Part shown: positions 26,077 to 33,888 of the stretch, piece after piece
Numbering within the stretch: the stretch's first letter is position 1
How the letters are laid out: each line of letters opens with the position of its first letter
Source: JAIVJZ01 sp036386515
GTDB lineage: Bacteria > Acidobacteriota > Blastocatellia > Pyrinomonadales > Pyrinomonadaceae
NCBI GenBank assembly: GCA_036386515.1
Contig: DASVVO010000037.1
Location: 1 to 64,000 of the forward strand
Length of the DNA stretch: 64,000 nucleotides
Direction of reading: 5' to 3'
Notes under the pieces: generated by a model
What the model was told of the DNA's origin: nothing
Seen by the model: the letters and a program-made list of their open reading frames with translations, nothing else
Database searches by the model: none
Program-made: the position numbers and the translations under genes

Positions 26077-27210
26077 TTACCTTCTGCGCGGGCGCGCCCG
26101 ACGGCGTTTCACCGCCGCGCCCTTCTTCGCGCCGGGCGCGGGAGAGGTGGCGGACGCCTGCTTCTTGGCCGCGAACTGCCGCTTGATCACTTCCGCCAAC
26201 CCGGCCTGCTGGAAGGTGACGTTCAACTCCACCTCGTTGCCGCGCGAGACGTTCGTCAATGTCTCGACCACCTGGAGCAGGGCGGCGATGTCGGCCTTCG
26301 AACTCTCGCTGGCCTTCTGCAAATCCTTTTGCAGTCCCGCCTTAACAAAGCCGAGACCCACGTTGACCAGACCGCTCAGAGTGGAGGCCTTTTCGGCGTC
26401 GTCCATGCGGATGATCGACTGCACGCCGAAGGTCGAGGGCTGCATGTTCACGGCCACCTGCACCTGCCGCACCGCGTCAACCATGCGTTCCATCTCGGCG
26501 TTCGGGGGCGCGCCGAGCGCGCGTATGTGCTGCGACATACCGGCCGGGATGTCGCCGACCAGGCTCACGAGCGTATTCGTGTCGCGCAGGGCGAGGTCAA
26601 CCAACTCCGGCTTGAGCCGCGGTCGCCCGCCGCCCGTGCTCGCGTCGAGGGCATCTCTCAAGTAGGCCGGGATGCCGACGGCGATGGTGTTGGCGTCGAG
26701 CGCGGTGACCGCGATTTGATCAATGGGAAACTTCTTGGAGTTCTGCGCGCCGCCACCGCTGCCGTCGGCCGACGCGGGCTTGTTGAACGTGAACACGCTG
26801 AGGGTCTTCGTGCCGAAGGTCTCCTGCGTGTACATGTCCTGCCCCATCATCCGCGCGCCGGACAGCAAAGCGTCCGCGCTGAAGTTGCCGCGCAGGATCA
26901 GCAGAAACTCCGGCATCTGTTTCGCCGAGATGTCGCCCTTCAAGCGCGCGCCCGCGATGAGGTATTCAAGCCCGTTGAGGTCTATGAACTGCTTCGCATC
27001 GGCGAGACTCTTGTTGAGCACCTCCGGCGGCACGACGCTCGGCGCGGCCTCGTTAATCAGGCGATGCGCATTGATGTATAAGACGGCCTGCGATTCGGGA
27101 AAATTCGTGAGCGCGCTCCGCGCGTCTTGCGCGCGCACGGCGGCGGGCACGACGACCAGCATGAACGCAAGCAGGGAGAGAAGAAAGCGGGCGGGGGATA
27201 GAACCTTCAT
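26077..27210 (-). CDS. Secreted protein of unknown function with basic C-terminal tail
   Basis: 377 residues. Signal peptide MKVLSPARFLLSLLAFMLVV with cleavage near RAQ. The mature protein contains repeated alpha/beta elements of the kind seen in DUF3352-like proteins (LYINAHRLINEAAP, EYLIAGARLKGD, LDANTIAVGIPAYL), but no known motif. The last ~35 residues are Lys/Ala/Arg-rich and end RRRARPRRR, suggesting contact with an anionic surface. The start follows AAAGGAT. It is downstream of the sugar transporter genes but separated by TCATCCC copy C, so probably a separate unit. Confidence 0.7.
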   Translation of the reverse strand: MKVLSPARFLLSLLAFMLVVVPAAVRAQDARSALTNFPESQAVLYINAHRLINEAAPSVVPPEVLNKSLADAKQFIDLNGLEYLIAGARLKGDISAKQMPEFLLILRGNFSADALLSGARMMGQDMYTQETFGTKTLSVFTFNKPASADGSGGGAQNSKKFPIDQIAVTALDANTIAVGIPAYLRDALDASTGGGRPRLKPELVDLALRDTNTLVSLVGDIPAGMSQHIRALGAPPNAEMERMVDAVRQVQVAVNMQPSTFGVQSIIRMDDAEKASTLSGLVNVGLGFVKAGLQKDLQKASESSKADIAALLQVVETLTNVSRGNEVELNVTFQQAGLAEVIKRQFAAKKQASATSPAPGAKKGAAVKRRRARPRRR

Positions 27211-27287
27211 TGTGTCAATTATCCTTTCGACGAAACAAGCTGAACGTTCTGAATTTTAACCGATGCGGCGTGCGGGGGAAAGGGGGG

Positions 27288-27385
27288 AAGGGATAAGGGC
27301 GGAGGGATGAGGGATGAATAAGAAGCACTCACTTGCTTGAATGCTTTAATTCATCCCTCATCCCTCCGCCCTCATCCCTTCATTT
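27288..27385. repeat. TCATCCC palindrome, copy C (most complete)
   Basis: The left arm GAAGGGATAAGGGCGGAGGG (27288-27307) continues GATGAGGGATGAATAAG and AGCACTC. The right arm ATTCATCCCTCATCCC (27349-27364) continues TCCGCCCTCATCCCTTC to 27381. Arms of ~40 bp fold into one long hairpin. The stop codon of the transporter permease (27380-27382) lies at the end of the right arm. Confidence 0.85.
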
Positions 27386-28375
27386 GCGGCGGCTCAGGCG
27401 ATTCTGGACGATGACGACGACGAGCAGGAACAGCCCGCGCAGGACGGCCTGCCACCAGGGGCTGATCCAGCCCTCGAAATTGAAGACGTTGAAGATGAGG
27501 CCGAGCAGAAGCACGCCGACGAGCGTCGCCAGCACGCTGCCCTGCCCGCCCGTCAGGAGCGTTCCGCCGACCACCACGGCCGCAATCGCGTTCAACTCGT
27601 CGCCCTGCCCCGCCACGGGTCGCCCCGCGCCGAGTCGCGCCGCATCGAGCACGCCCGCCAGGCCGGCGAGCGCGCCGCTCAAAGCGTAGACGCCGATGGT
27701 CACGCGCCCCGTGTTCAAACCCATCAGGCGCGCCGCCTCGTCGTTGTCGCCGAGCGCGTAGACGTGCCGCCCGAAACGCGTGTGATTGAGGACGAGCCAG
27801 CCGAGCGCGAACGCGACGACGAGGAACACGACGGGCACGGGCACCGGCCCGATGAAATCGCGCCCCAAAGAGGTGAGCGTCTCGGACGACTTGCCGATGC
27901 CGACAGACTTCTCCCCCGTGTAAGCCAGGACGAGTCCGCGCGCCGCGATCATCATCGCCAGCGTCACGATGAAGGGTTGGATGCGCGCCTTCGCGATCAC
28001 CAGGCCGTTGACGAAGCCGAGCACGGTGGCGAGCGCGACCGCCGCGACGACCGCGATGAGTGCGCCCTGCCCCGCCAGCGTCGCCGCCGCCACGCCCGCC
28101 ACCGCCATCAGCGACCCGACCGAGAGGTCGATGCCGCCCGTCAGGATCACGAACGTCATCCCCAGCGCGACGAGTCCGAGCATGCTGTTCTGGCGCAGCA
28201 CGTTCACCAGGTTCTCTTCCGTCAGGAAACGCTCGTAGCGCACGGCGGCAAACACGCAGACCGCCACGAGCGCGATGAGCGCGCCCTGCCGCTGCACAAA
28301 GGACGCGAAGCGCGCCCGCGCCAGTCGCCCGCCCGCCGAACCCTCCCCGTCAATCGTCGTCGCCGCTTGGCTCAT
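27380..28375 (-). CDS. Sugar ABC transporter permease, YjfF/RbsC type
   Basis: 331 residues with eight to ten membrane helices and the ILTGGIDLSVGSLMA block typical of RbsC-family permeases, plus LMGLNTGRVTIGVYALSGAL in the loop that meets the ATPase. It would form the heterodimeric channel with the permease at 30048-31031, as YtfT and YjfF do in the E. coli galactofuranose importer. Good ribosome site (GGAGAAACTT before ATG). It is separated from its partner genes by an amidohydrolase gene. The stop codon is inside a TCATCCC palindrome. Confidence 0.88.
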   Translation of the reverse strand: MSQAATTIDGEGSAGGRLARARFASFVQRQGALIALVAVCVFAAVRYERFLTEENLVNVLRQNSMLGLVALGMTFVILTGGIDLSVGSLMAVAGVAAATLAGQGALIAVVAAVALATVLGFVNGLVIAKARIQPFIVTLAMMIAARGLVLAYTGEKSVGIGKSSETLTSLGRDFIGPVPVPVVFLVVAFALGWLVLNHTRFGRHVYALGDNDEAARLMGLNTGRVTIGVYALSGALAGLAGVLDAARLGAGRPVAGQGDELNAIAAVVVGGTLLTGGQGSVLATLVGVLLLGLIFNVFNFEGWISPWWQAVLRGLFLLVVVIVQNRLSRRK

Positions 28376-28501
28376 AAGTTTCTCCGTCTCTCGCCGATAG
28401 ATGATCTCGAATTTGAAATCTCAAATTGTCTTTCTCTGTGCTGATAATGCCTTTATGGTGAACATCAATCGTCTGACTCAACCAAAAAGCTTACCCTTCA
28501 A

Positions 28502-30043
28502 CTATTTCTTCCGCCGCTCCGCCCGCGCCTTCGCCACGATCTCTTTGACTTCGGCAAAGAGCGTCGGCGCGTGATAGGGGATGCCGTCCTTGATCGTCCA
28601 CTCGATGCCGCCGGTGCGGACGGCGCGCCCGTCCTGAATCGTCTCCACGCCCACCGGGTAGAGCACTTTCAGATTTTCGAGCGGGTTGCCGTTGACCACC
28701 AGCAGGTCGGCCGCGTAGCCCGCGCGCACGCGCCCGAGGCGTTCTTCCTGTCCGAGAATGCGCGCGTTATTGCCCGTCGCGTGCTGGATGACTTTGAGCG
28801 CGTGGAAACCCGCCTCCTGATGCAACTCCAATTCCCTGAGCAGCCCGAAGCCGTACATCTGATAGATGAATCCCGCATCCTCGCCCACGCCGATCACTCC
28901 CCCGCGGCGCTCAAACTCGCGCAGGGCGGCCATCCAGATGCGATAGTTCTCTTTCCAGAAAGCCTCGTCGGCCGAAGTCCAGCCGATGAAATACGAACCG
29001 TGGTTCGCAGGGTCTGGGCGGAAGTAATCTTCGAGCGTCGGGTGCAGGTATTCGGTGAACCACGGCTGCGTCTGCGCGCGTTGCAGGTCGCGGCTCGCCT
29101 CGTAGATCACGAGCGTCGTGTCCCAGGCCACGCGCGCCTCGACCATCCCGTCGAGCACCTTCATCAATTTGTCCCAGTTCGCCTCGCGCCACAAACGACC
29201 CGCGTAACGAAACCGATCCACCTCGTTGTTGTAATTGTAAGCGGGCGGAAAATTCTGCACGCCGCCTTCGATCGCCGCGTCGGGGATGCCGTACCAATGC
29301 TCGATGGAGGTTGTGCCGAAGCGTATGTCGTCCCAGGCGTTCGTCTCGGCGATGGCCGCGTGGTGCGCGATGCGTAAACCCGCTTTACGCGCCTCGTCCC
29401 ACGCCGCCGCCATCAAATCACGATCCATCGCGAACATCTTCAGGCCGTCCACGCCCTGCGCCTTCAAATCCCGCACGCGCTGTCGCGCCGCTTCCGCCGT
29501 CTTCGGCGCGCCGCCCGCCGCATAAACGGCGTAGACGAACAGGCGCGGCGCGGCCACCTCGCCCGCCGCGCTCGCACGCTTGAGCGCGAGCGTCCGCGTC
29601 GTGTTGCTGCCCACGTCGCGCACGGTCGTGATGCCGCACGCGAGCCACAGCTTCAACTCGTAGTCGAGCGGCTGCGCGACGCCCCCGCGTTCCTCCTGCA
29701 CGTGCCCGTGCGCGTTGATCAAACCGGGCATCACATATTTGCCCGTCGCATCGATCTCCACCTCGCCCGGCGGACGCCGCGCCGTCCCGCTCTTGACCGT
29801 GACGGGATCGAGCGCGACCACTTCAACAATCGTGTTGTTCTCGACCACGATGTCGAACGGCCCCGAGGCAGGAGTCCCGTTCCCGTCGATCACCATCGCG
29901 TTGCGCACGACCAGACGCGGGTAACGCTTGCCGCTCTCGACCCGTCCACGCGCCGTTTGCGCGCGGCGGCCGGGCGCGGCGAACGCGACGATCACGAAGA
30001 CGATGACAACCACTGCTGCGCCAAGTTGTTTTTTCATTCGCAT
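28502..30043 (-). CDS. Amidohydrolase-family protein, signal-anchored
   Basis: 513 residues. An N-terminal hydrophobic segment (about 8-24) suggests export or anchoring. Imidazolonepropionase/prolidase-like amidohydrolase: metal ligands in NAHGH (His112, His114), later AHH and IEHWYG histidines, and GEDAG with the conserved Asp. Members hydrolyse C-N or C-O bonds in peptides, ureas or lactones; substrate unknown. It lies between the two permease genes of the sugar importer, 4 bp after permease 1, so it is in that operon. No link between amidohydrolase chemistry and sugar import is known to me. Confidence 0.85.
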   Translation of the reverse strand: MRMKKQLGAAVVVIVFVIVAFAAPGRRAQTARGRVESGKRYPRLVVRNAMVIDGNGTPASGPFDIVVENNTIVEVVALDPVTVKSGTARRPPGEVEIDATGKYVMPGLINAHGHVQEERGGVAQPLDYELKLWLACGITTVRDVGSNTTRTLALKRASAAGEVAAPRLFVYAVYAAGGAPKTAEAARQRVRDLKAQGVDGLKMFAMDRDLMAAAWDEARKAGLRIAHHAAIAETNAWDDIRFGTTSIEHWYGIPDAAIEGGVQNFPPAYNYNNEVDRFRYAGRLWREANWDKLMKVLDGMVEARVAWDTTLVIYEASRDLQRAQTQPWFTEYLHPTLEDYFRPDPANHGSYFIGWTSADEAFWKENYRIWMAALREFERRGGVIGVGEDAGFIYQMYGFGLLRELELHQEAGFHALKVIQHATGNNARILGQEERLGRVRAGYAADLLVVNGNPLENLKVLYPVGVETIQDGRAVRTGGIEWTIKDGIPYHAPTLFAEVKEIVAKARAERRKK

Positions 30044-30047
30044 GAGG

Positions 30048-31031
30048 TCACGCCACTTTGGGACGTTGGATGTAAACGGCGACGAGGATGATGGCGGCCT
30101 TCAGGACGAGCGACCAGGCGAAGCCGATGCCGAGCATGTTGAAGCTCGTCGTGATGACTTGCATGATGAGCGCGCCGATGAGCGTGCCGACGACCGTGAC
30201 GCGCCCGCCCGTCAGCGGCGTGCCGCCGACGACGACGGCCGCGATGGCGTCGAGTTCGATGTAGAGGCCGACCTTCGTCGCGTCGCTCGCTTCGGCCTTC
30301 GCGGCTTCGATGAGACCGGCGAGTCCGGCGAGCAGGCCGCTCAGGGCGTAGACCATGATCTTCGTCCGGTGAACTTTGACGCCCGCCAGCCGCGCCGCCG
30401 CTTCGTTTCCTCCGACGGCGACGACGTAGCGGCCGAAACTCGTGGCGCGCATCACGAAGATGGCGACCGCGACCACCACGAGCATCACGACGACCGACAT
30501 CGGCACCGGCCCGATGAAGCCTTTGCCGAGCGACATGAAATTTTGGTTGTCGATCAAAATGATCTGCCCGCCGCGGCTGATGACCTGCGCCACGCCGCGC
30601 CCCGTGATCAAGAGCGCGAGCGTCACGATGATCGGCTGGATGCGAAAGCCGGAGATGAGCGCGCCGTTGAAGAAGCCGACGGCGAGCGCGGCGGCGAGTC
30701 CGAGGAGCACGGCGGGCAGGAGTCCGCGTTCGAGATTCGTGGCGGCGAGCGCGGCGGCAATCGCCATCACGGAGCCGACCGAGAGATCGATGCCGCCCGT
30801 CGCGATGACGAGCGTCATGCCGACGGCGACGAGCACCGTCGGCGCGACTTGCAGCAGGATGTTGCGGAAGTTGTTCACGTCGGCGAAATTCGGCGTGAAC
30901 AGGGCGTTGGCTAAGACGAGCAGGATGAGCGCGGCGAGCGCGCCGTAAGTCGGGCCGTAGTCGGCGAGGAGCGAACGCGTGCCGCGCGCTCCTCTCGCGC
31001 CCGCGTTGTTGACGGGGGTGGCGTTCTGCAT
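30048..31031 (-). CDS. Sugar ABC transporter permease, YtfT/RbsC type
   Basis: 327 residues from ATG 31031 (AAGGAG ten bases upstream; a TTG at 31040 overlaps the ATPase stop). Eight or more helices with the RbsC block VIATGGIDLSVGSVMAIAAA and RLAGVKVHRTKIMVYALSGLLAG at the ATPase contact. It would pair with the YjfF-type permease and the RbsA-type ATPase to import a monosaccharide. Tight spacing on both sides (5 bp and 4 bp) shows cotranscription. Confidence 0.9.
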   Translation of the reverse strand: MQNATPVNNAGARGARGTRSLLADYGPTYGALAALILLVLANALFTPNFADVNNFRNILLQVAPTVLVAVGMTLVIATGGIDLSVGSVMAIAAALAATNLERGLLPAVLLGLAAALAVGFFNGALISGFRIQPIIVTLALLITGRGVAQVISRGGQIILIDNQNFMSLGKGFIGPVPMSVVVMLVVVAVAIFVMRATSFGRYVVAVGGNEAAARLAGVKVHRTKIMVYALSGLLAGLAGLIEAAKAEASDATKVGLYIELDAIAAVVVGGTPLTGGRVTVVGTLIGALIMQVITTSFNMLGIGFAWSLVLKAAIILVAVYIQRPKVA

Positions 31032-31036
31032 CTCTC

Positions 31037-32650
31037 TCAAGCTCCTTCCGACGGCGGCTCGGCGGGTGGTGTGGCGGCTTGCGGCCTGGTGTCCGTGACG
31101 TGCGCGGTGGCGGTGGAAGCGGCGGTCGCTTCGCCGCCTATGTCTTCGGCCATCGCGCGGATGATGTTGGCCTGCGAGATGTCGTCGCCGCGCAGTTCGC
31201 CGACGCGCTGCCCGTCGCGCATCACGACGACGCGCGAACTGCCCTCCACCAGTTCCTCCAACTCCGAAGAGATCATCAAGACGCCGAGGCCGCTCTCGGC
31301 GAGTTCGCCAACGAGCGATTGAATCTCGCCCTTCGCGCCGATGTCGATGCCGCGCGTCGGCTCGTCGAGGATGAGAAACTTCGGGTTCTTGCAGAGCCAG
31401 CGCGCGAGCAGCACTTTCTGCTGGTTGCCGCCCGACAACTCGCGGATTTTCTGGTCGGCGTTGGCGGCCTTGATGCCGAGCCGCTTCATAAACTTGTCCA
31501 CGATCTCGGCCTGACGGGCGCGCGAGACGACGCCGAGCGTCGAGAGCGCGGGGAGCGCGGCGAGCGTCAGATTCTCGCGCACGGAGAGTTCGGGGATGAT
31601 GCCCTCGGCCTTGCGGTCTTCCGTGAGAAACGCGATCCCCGAATCAATCGCCTCGTTCACCGAGCCGCGCCTGATGGTCTTGCCTTCCAGCCGCACCTCG
31701 CCGCCCTCGACGCTGTCCGCGCCGAAGATGGCGCGCGCCGTCTCCGTCCGCCCCGAACCGAGCAAGCCCGCCATGCCGACGATCTCGCCGCGCGCCACTT
31801 CCACCGAGACATCGTTCAATTTTCGCCCGCGCTTCAAATTCGCCGCGCTCAAGAGCGGCGTCTCGCCCGCGCCGGTCGTGCCCGCGCCTTTGAAAGCGGT
31901 GGTGCCCTGCCGCAGTTCCTCGCGCTGCTTGCCGAGCATGAGACAGATGAGGTCGATCTTTTCCAGCCCCGCGAGCGGGCGCGTGGCGACGAAGCGGCCG
32001 TCGCGCAAAATCGTCACGCGGTCGCAGACCGTGTACAACTCGTCGAAGCGATGGCTGATGTAAACCACGGCCGTGCCTTCGGCCTTGAGTCGCCGGATCA
32101 CGTCGTAGAGAATCTGCACCTCGTGTTCGGTGAGCGAACTCGTCGGCTCGTCCAGGACGACGACCTTCGCGTCGAACGAGACGCCGCGCGCAATCGCCAC
32201 CATCTGCCGGAGCGCGATGTTGAGACTCCCGAGCGGCGCGCGCGGGTCGATGTCGAGGCCGAGCCGTTTGAGCAGCGCGGCGGCGTCGGCGTTCATCCGC
32301 TTCCAATCGATGAGGCCGAAGCGGCGCGGCTCGCGCCCGAGATAGATGTTCTCGGCCACCGTGCGAAAGGTGAGCAGGTTGACTTCCTGATAGACGGCCA
32401 CGACGCCCTCGCCCTGCGCGTCTTCCGGCGTGCGGAAATCAACCGCGCGGCCTTCCAGAAACATCTGCCCGCCGTCGCGCGTGTACGCGCCGGTCATGAT
32501 CTTGATCAGCGTGGACTTGCCCGCGCCGTTCTCGCCCACGAGCGCATGCACCTCGCCGCGCTCCAACTCAAGCGAGACGTTCGAGAGCGCCGTCACGCCC
32601 GAAAAGATTTTCGTGATGCCCTCAAGGCGGAGAATCGGTTCGTTTGTCAT
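31037..32650 (-). CDS. Sugar ABC transporter ATP-binding protein, two-domain RbsA/YtfR type
   Basis: 537 residues with two fused ABC domains. The first has Walker A GENGAGKST (about 38-46) and Walker B VVLDEPTSS; the second has the degenerate P-loop GLLGSGRTETA and signature LSGGNQQKVLLARW, the pattern of RbsA, MglA and YtfR. It powers import through the two RbsC-type permeases. No ribosome site is seen: the TTTCAAG inverted repeat lies right against the ATG. The C-terminus has an Ala/Thr/Pro-rich extension. Confidence 0.92.
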   Translation of the reverse strand: MTNEPILRLEGITKIFSGVTALSNVSLELERGEVHALVGENGAGKSTLIKIMTGAYTRDGGQMFLEGRAVDFRTPEDAQGEGVVAVYQEVNLLTFRTVAENIYLGREPRRFGLIDWKRMNADAAALLKRLGLDIDPRAPLGSLNIALRQMVAIARGVSFDAKVVVLDEPTSSLTEHEVQILYDVIRRLKAEGTAVVYISHRFDELYTVCDRVTILRDGRFVATRPLAGLEKIDLICLMLGKQREELRQGTTAFKGAGTTGAGETPLLSAANLKRGRKLNDVSVEVARGEIVGMAGLLGSGRTETARAIFGADSVEGGEVRLEGKTIRRGSVNEAIDSGIAFLTEDRKAEGIIPELSVRENLTLAALPALSTLGVVSRARQAEIVDKFMKRLGIKAANADQKIRELSGGNQQKVLLARWLCKNPKFLILDEPTRGIDIGAKGEIQSLVGELAESGLGVLMISSELEELVEGSSRVVVMRDGQRVGELRGDDISQANIIRAMAEDIGGEATAASTATAHVTDTRPQAATPPAEPPSEGA

Positions 32651-32652
32651 AA

Positions 32653-32741
32653 GGTTTCAAGTTTCAAGTTTCAAGTTTCAAGTCTGAGGTTTGAGGTTCT
32701 TTGTCTTGAACCTGAAACCTGAAACTTGAAACTTGAAACTC
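32653..32741. repeat. TTTCAAG/CTTGAAA inverted repeat between the binding protein and ATPase genes
   Basis: Tandem GTTTCAA units (32653-32682) pair with tandem CTTGAAA units (32718-32740); the middle also pairs (GAGGTT with AACCTG). The result is one long hairpin filling the 93-bp gap between the binding-protein stop (32744) and the ATPase ATG (32650). Confidence 0.75.
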
Positions 32742-32743
32742 TT

Positions 32744-33766
32744 TTAGTACGCTTCGTTCAAAAACTGCGCCGCGTTCGTCTTGTCGAAGAGACGGTCTTC
32801 GATGCCGACGATGGGCGGAAGTTTTTCGCCCGCCCAGAATTTTTCGAGCGTGGCGAAGGCGAGGGGGCCGAAGCGCGGGTTCGACTCGATGGTCACGTTC
32901 ATCTTGCCGTCGAGGATGGCTTGCAGCGCGCTTTTCTGCCCGTCAACCGAGATGATCAAAACGTCCGTGCCCGGCTTCATCCCGGCGGCTTCGAGAGCCT
33001 GGATCGCGCCGAGCGCCATCTCGTCGTTGTGTGCATAGACGGCCGTGATCTCTTTGCCGCGCGCCTGAATGATGTTCTGCATCACGTCGCGCGCCTTGGC
33101 GCGGTTGAAGTCGCCGGTCTGCTCGTGGATGATCTTCATCTCCGGGTGCTTCGCGAGTTCCTGCCTGAAGCCGTTGCCCCGGTCGTCGGTGACGGACGCG
33201 CCGCTCGTGCCCCTCAACTCGACGATGTTGGCTTTGCCGTTCGCGGCGCGGGCGAGCCATTCGGCGGCGCGCTGTCCCTGCTTGACGAAGTCGGATTTGA
33301 GCACGGTGACGAAGTCGTCGCCCGCCGTGCCGTTCGCCTCGCGGTCAACGAGGATGACGGGAATGCCGGCCGCCTTCGCCGTCTCCAAAGACTGTTCAAA
33401 GCCCACCTTCTCGCGCGGCGCGAGGAAGATGGCGTCTACCCGCTGCGCCACGAGGTCTTCGACGTTCGCGGCCTGTTTGGCCGTGTCGCCCTGCGCGACC
33501 GTCACGCGCAGGTCGTACTTGTCGGGTCGCTTCGCCGCCTCTCCCTTGATGCTCTCGGTCTCGGCGATGCGCCACGGCCCGTCCATCTCCATCTGCGAGA
33601 AGCCGATCACTTTCCTGCCGCCGCTCTGCCCGCCGCCGCCCGCCGCGCCGCCACCGCCGCCGCCGCTACTGCTCTCCTTGCGACAACCGCCCGACGCGAG
33701 CGCGACCGCGAACAACAACACCGCCAAGACCGCCAAAGACATTCGCCCACCGACTGTTGATTTCAT
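32744..33766 (-). CDS. ytfQ: Periplasmic sugar-binding lipoprotein, YtfQ-like (galactofuranose type)
   Basis: 340 residues. Lipoprotein signal with ASGGC (Cys28), then a Gly/Ser-rich linker (34-48). The body is a type I periplasmic binding protein. Blocks IGFSQMEMDGPWRIAETESI, DAIFLAPREKVGFE, VELRGTSGASVTDDRGNGF and VYAHNDEMALGAIQA closely follow what I recall of E. coli YtfQ, which binds galactofuranose and galactose. The ATPase and two permeases downstream complete the importer. The start follows GAGGTG. Ligand is inferred from resemblance and the nearby gal genes. Confidence 0.88.
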   Translation of the reverse strand: MKSTVGGRMSLAVLAVLLFAVALASGGCRKESSSGGGGGGAAGGGGQSGGRKVIGFSQMEMDGPWRIAETESIKGEAAKRPDKYDLRVTVAQGDTAKQAANVEDLVAQRVDAIFLAPREKVGFEQSLETAKAAGIPVILVDREANGTAGDDFVTVLKSDFVKQGQRAAEWLARAANGKANIVELRGTSGASVTDDRGNGFRQELAKHPEMKIIHEQTGDFNRAKARDVMQNIIQARGKEITAVYAHNDEMALGAIQALEAAGMKPGTDVLIISVDGQKSALQAILDGKMNVTIESNPRFGPLAFATLEKFWAGEKLPPIVGIEDRLFDKTNAAQFLNEAY

Positions 33767-33888
33767 TTTTCACCTCGAAAAAGTTTTTGGTAGAGGCCGC
33801 GAACAGGTTCGCAGCCCGCTGCAACTCGGAACCCGGCCAACGTACAAAAGCACGGAACGCGGACTAAGCGCGCCGCCGCCCCCGACGC

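Noticed and set aside
31079..32722. Long plus-strand open frame opposite the sugar ATPase
   Set aside because: Antisense shadow of a two-domain ABC ATPase with all motifs in place; no family-like sequence or ribosome site.
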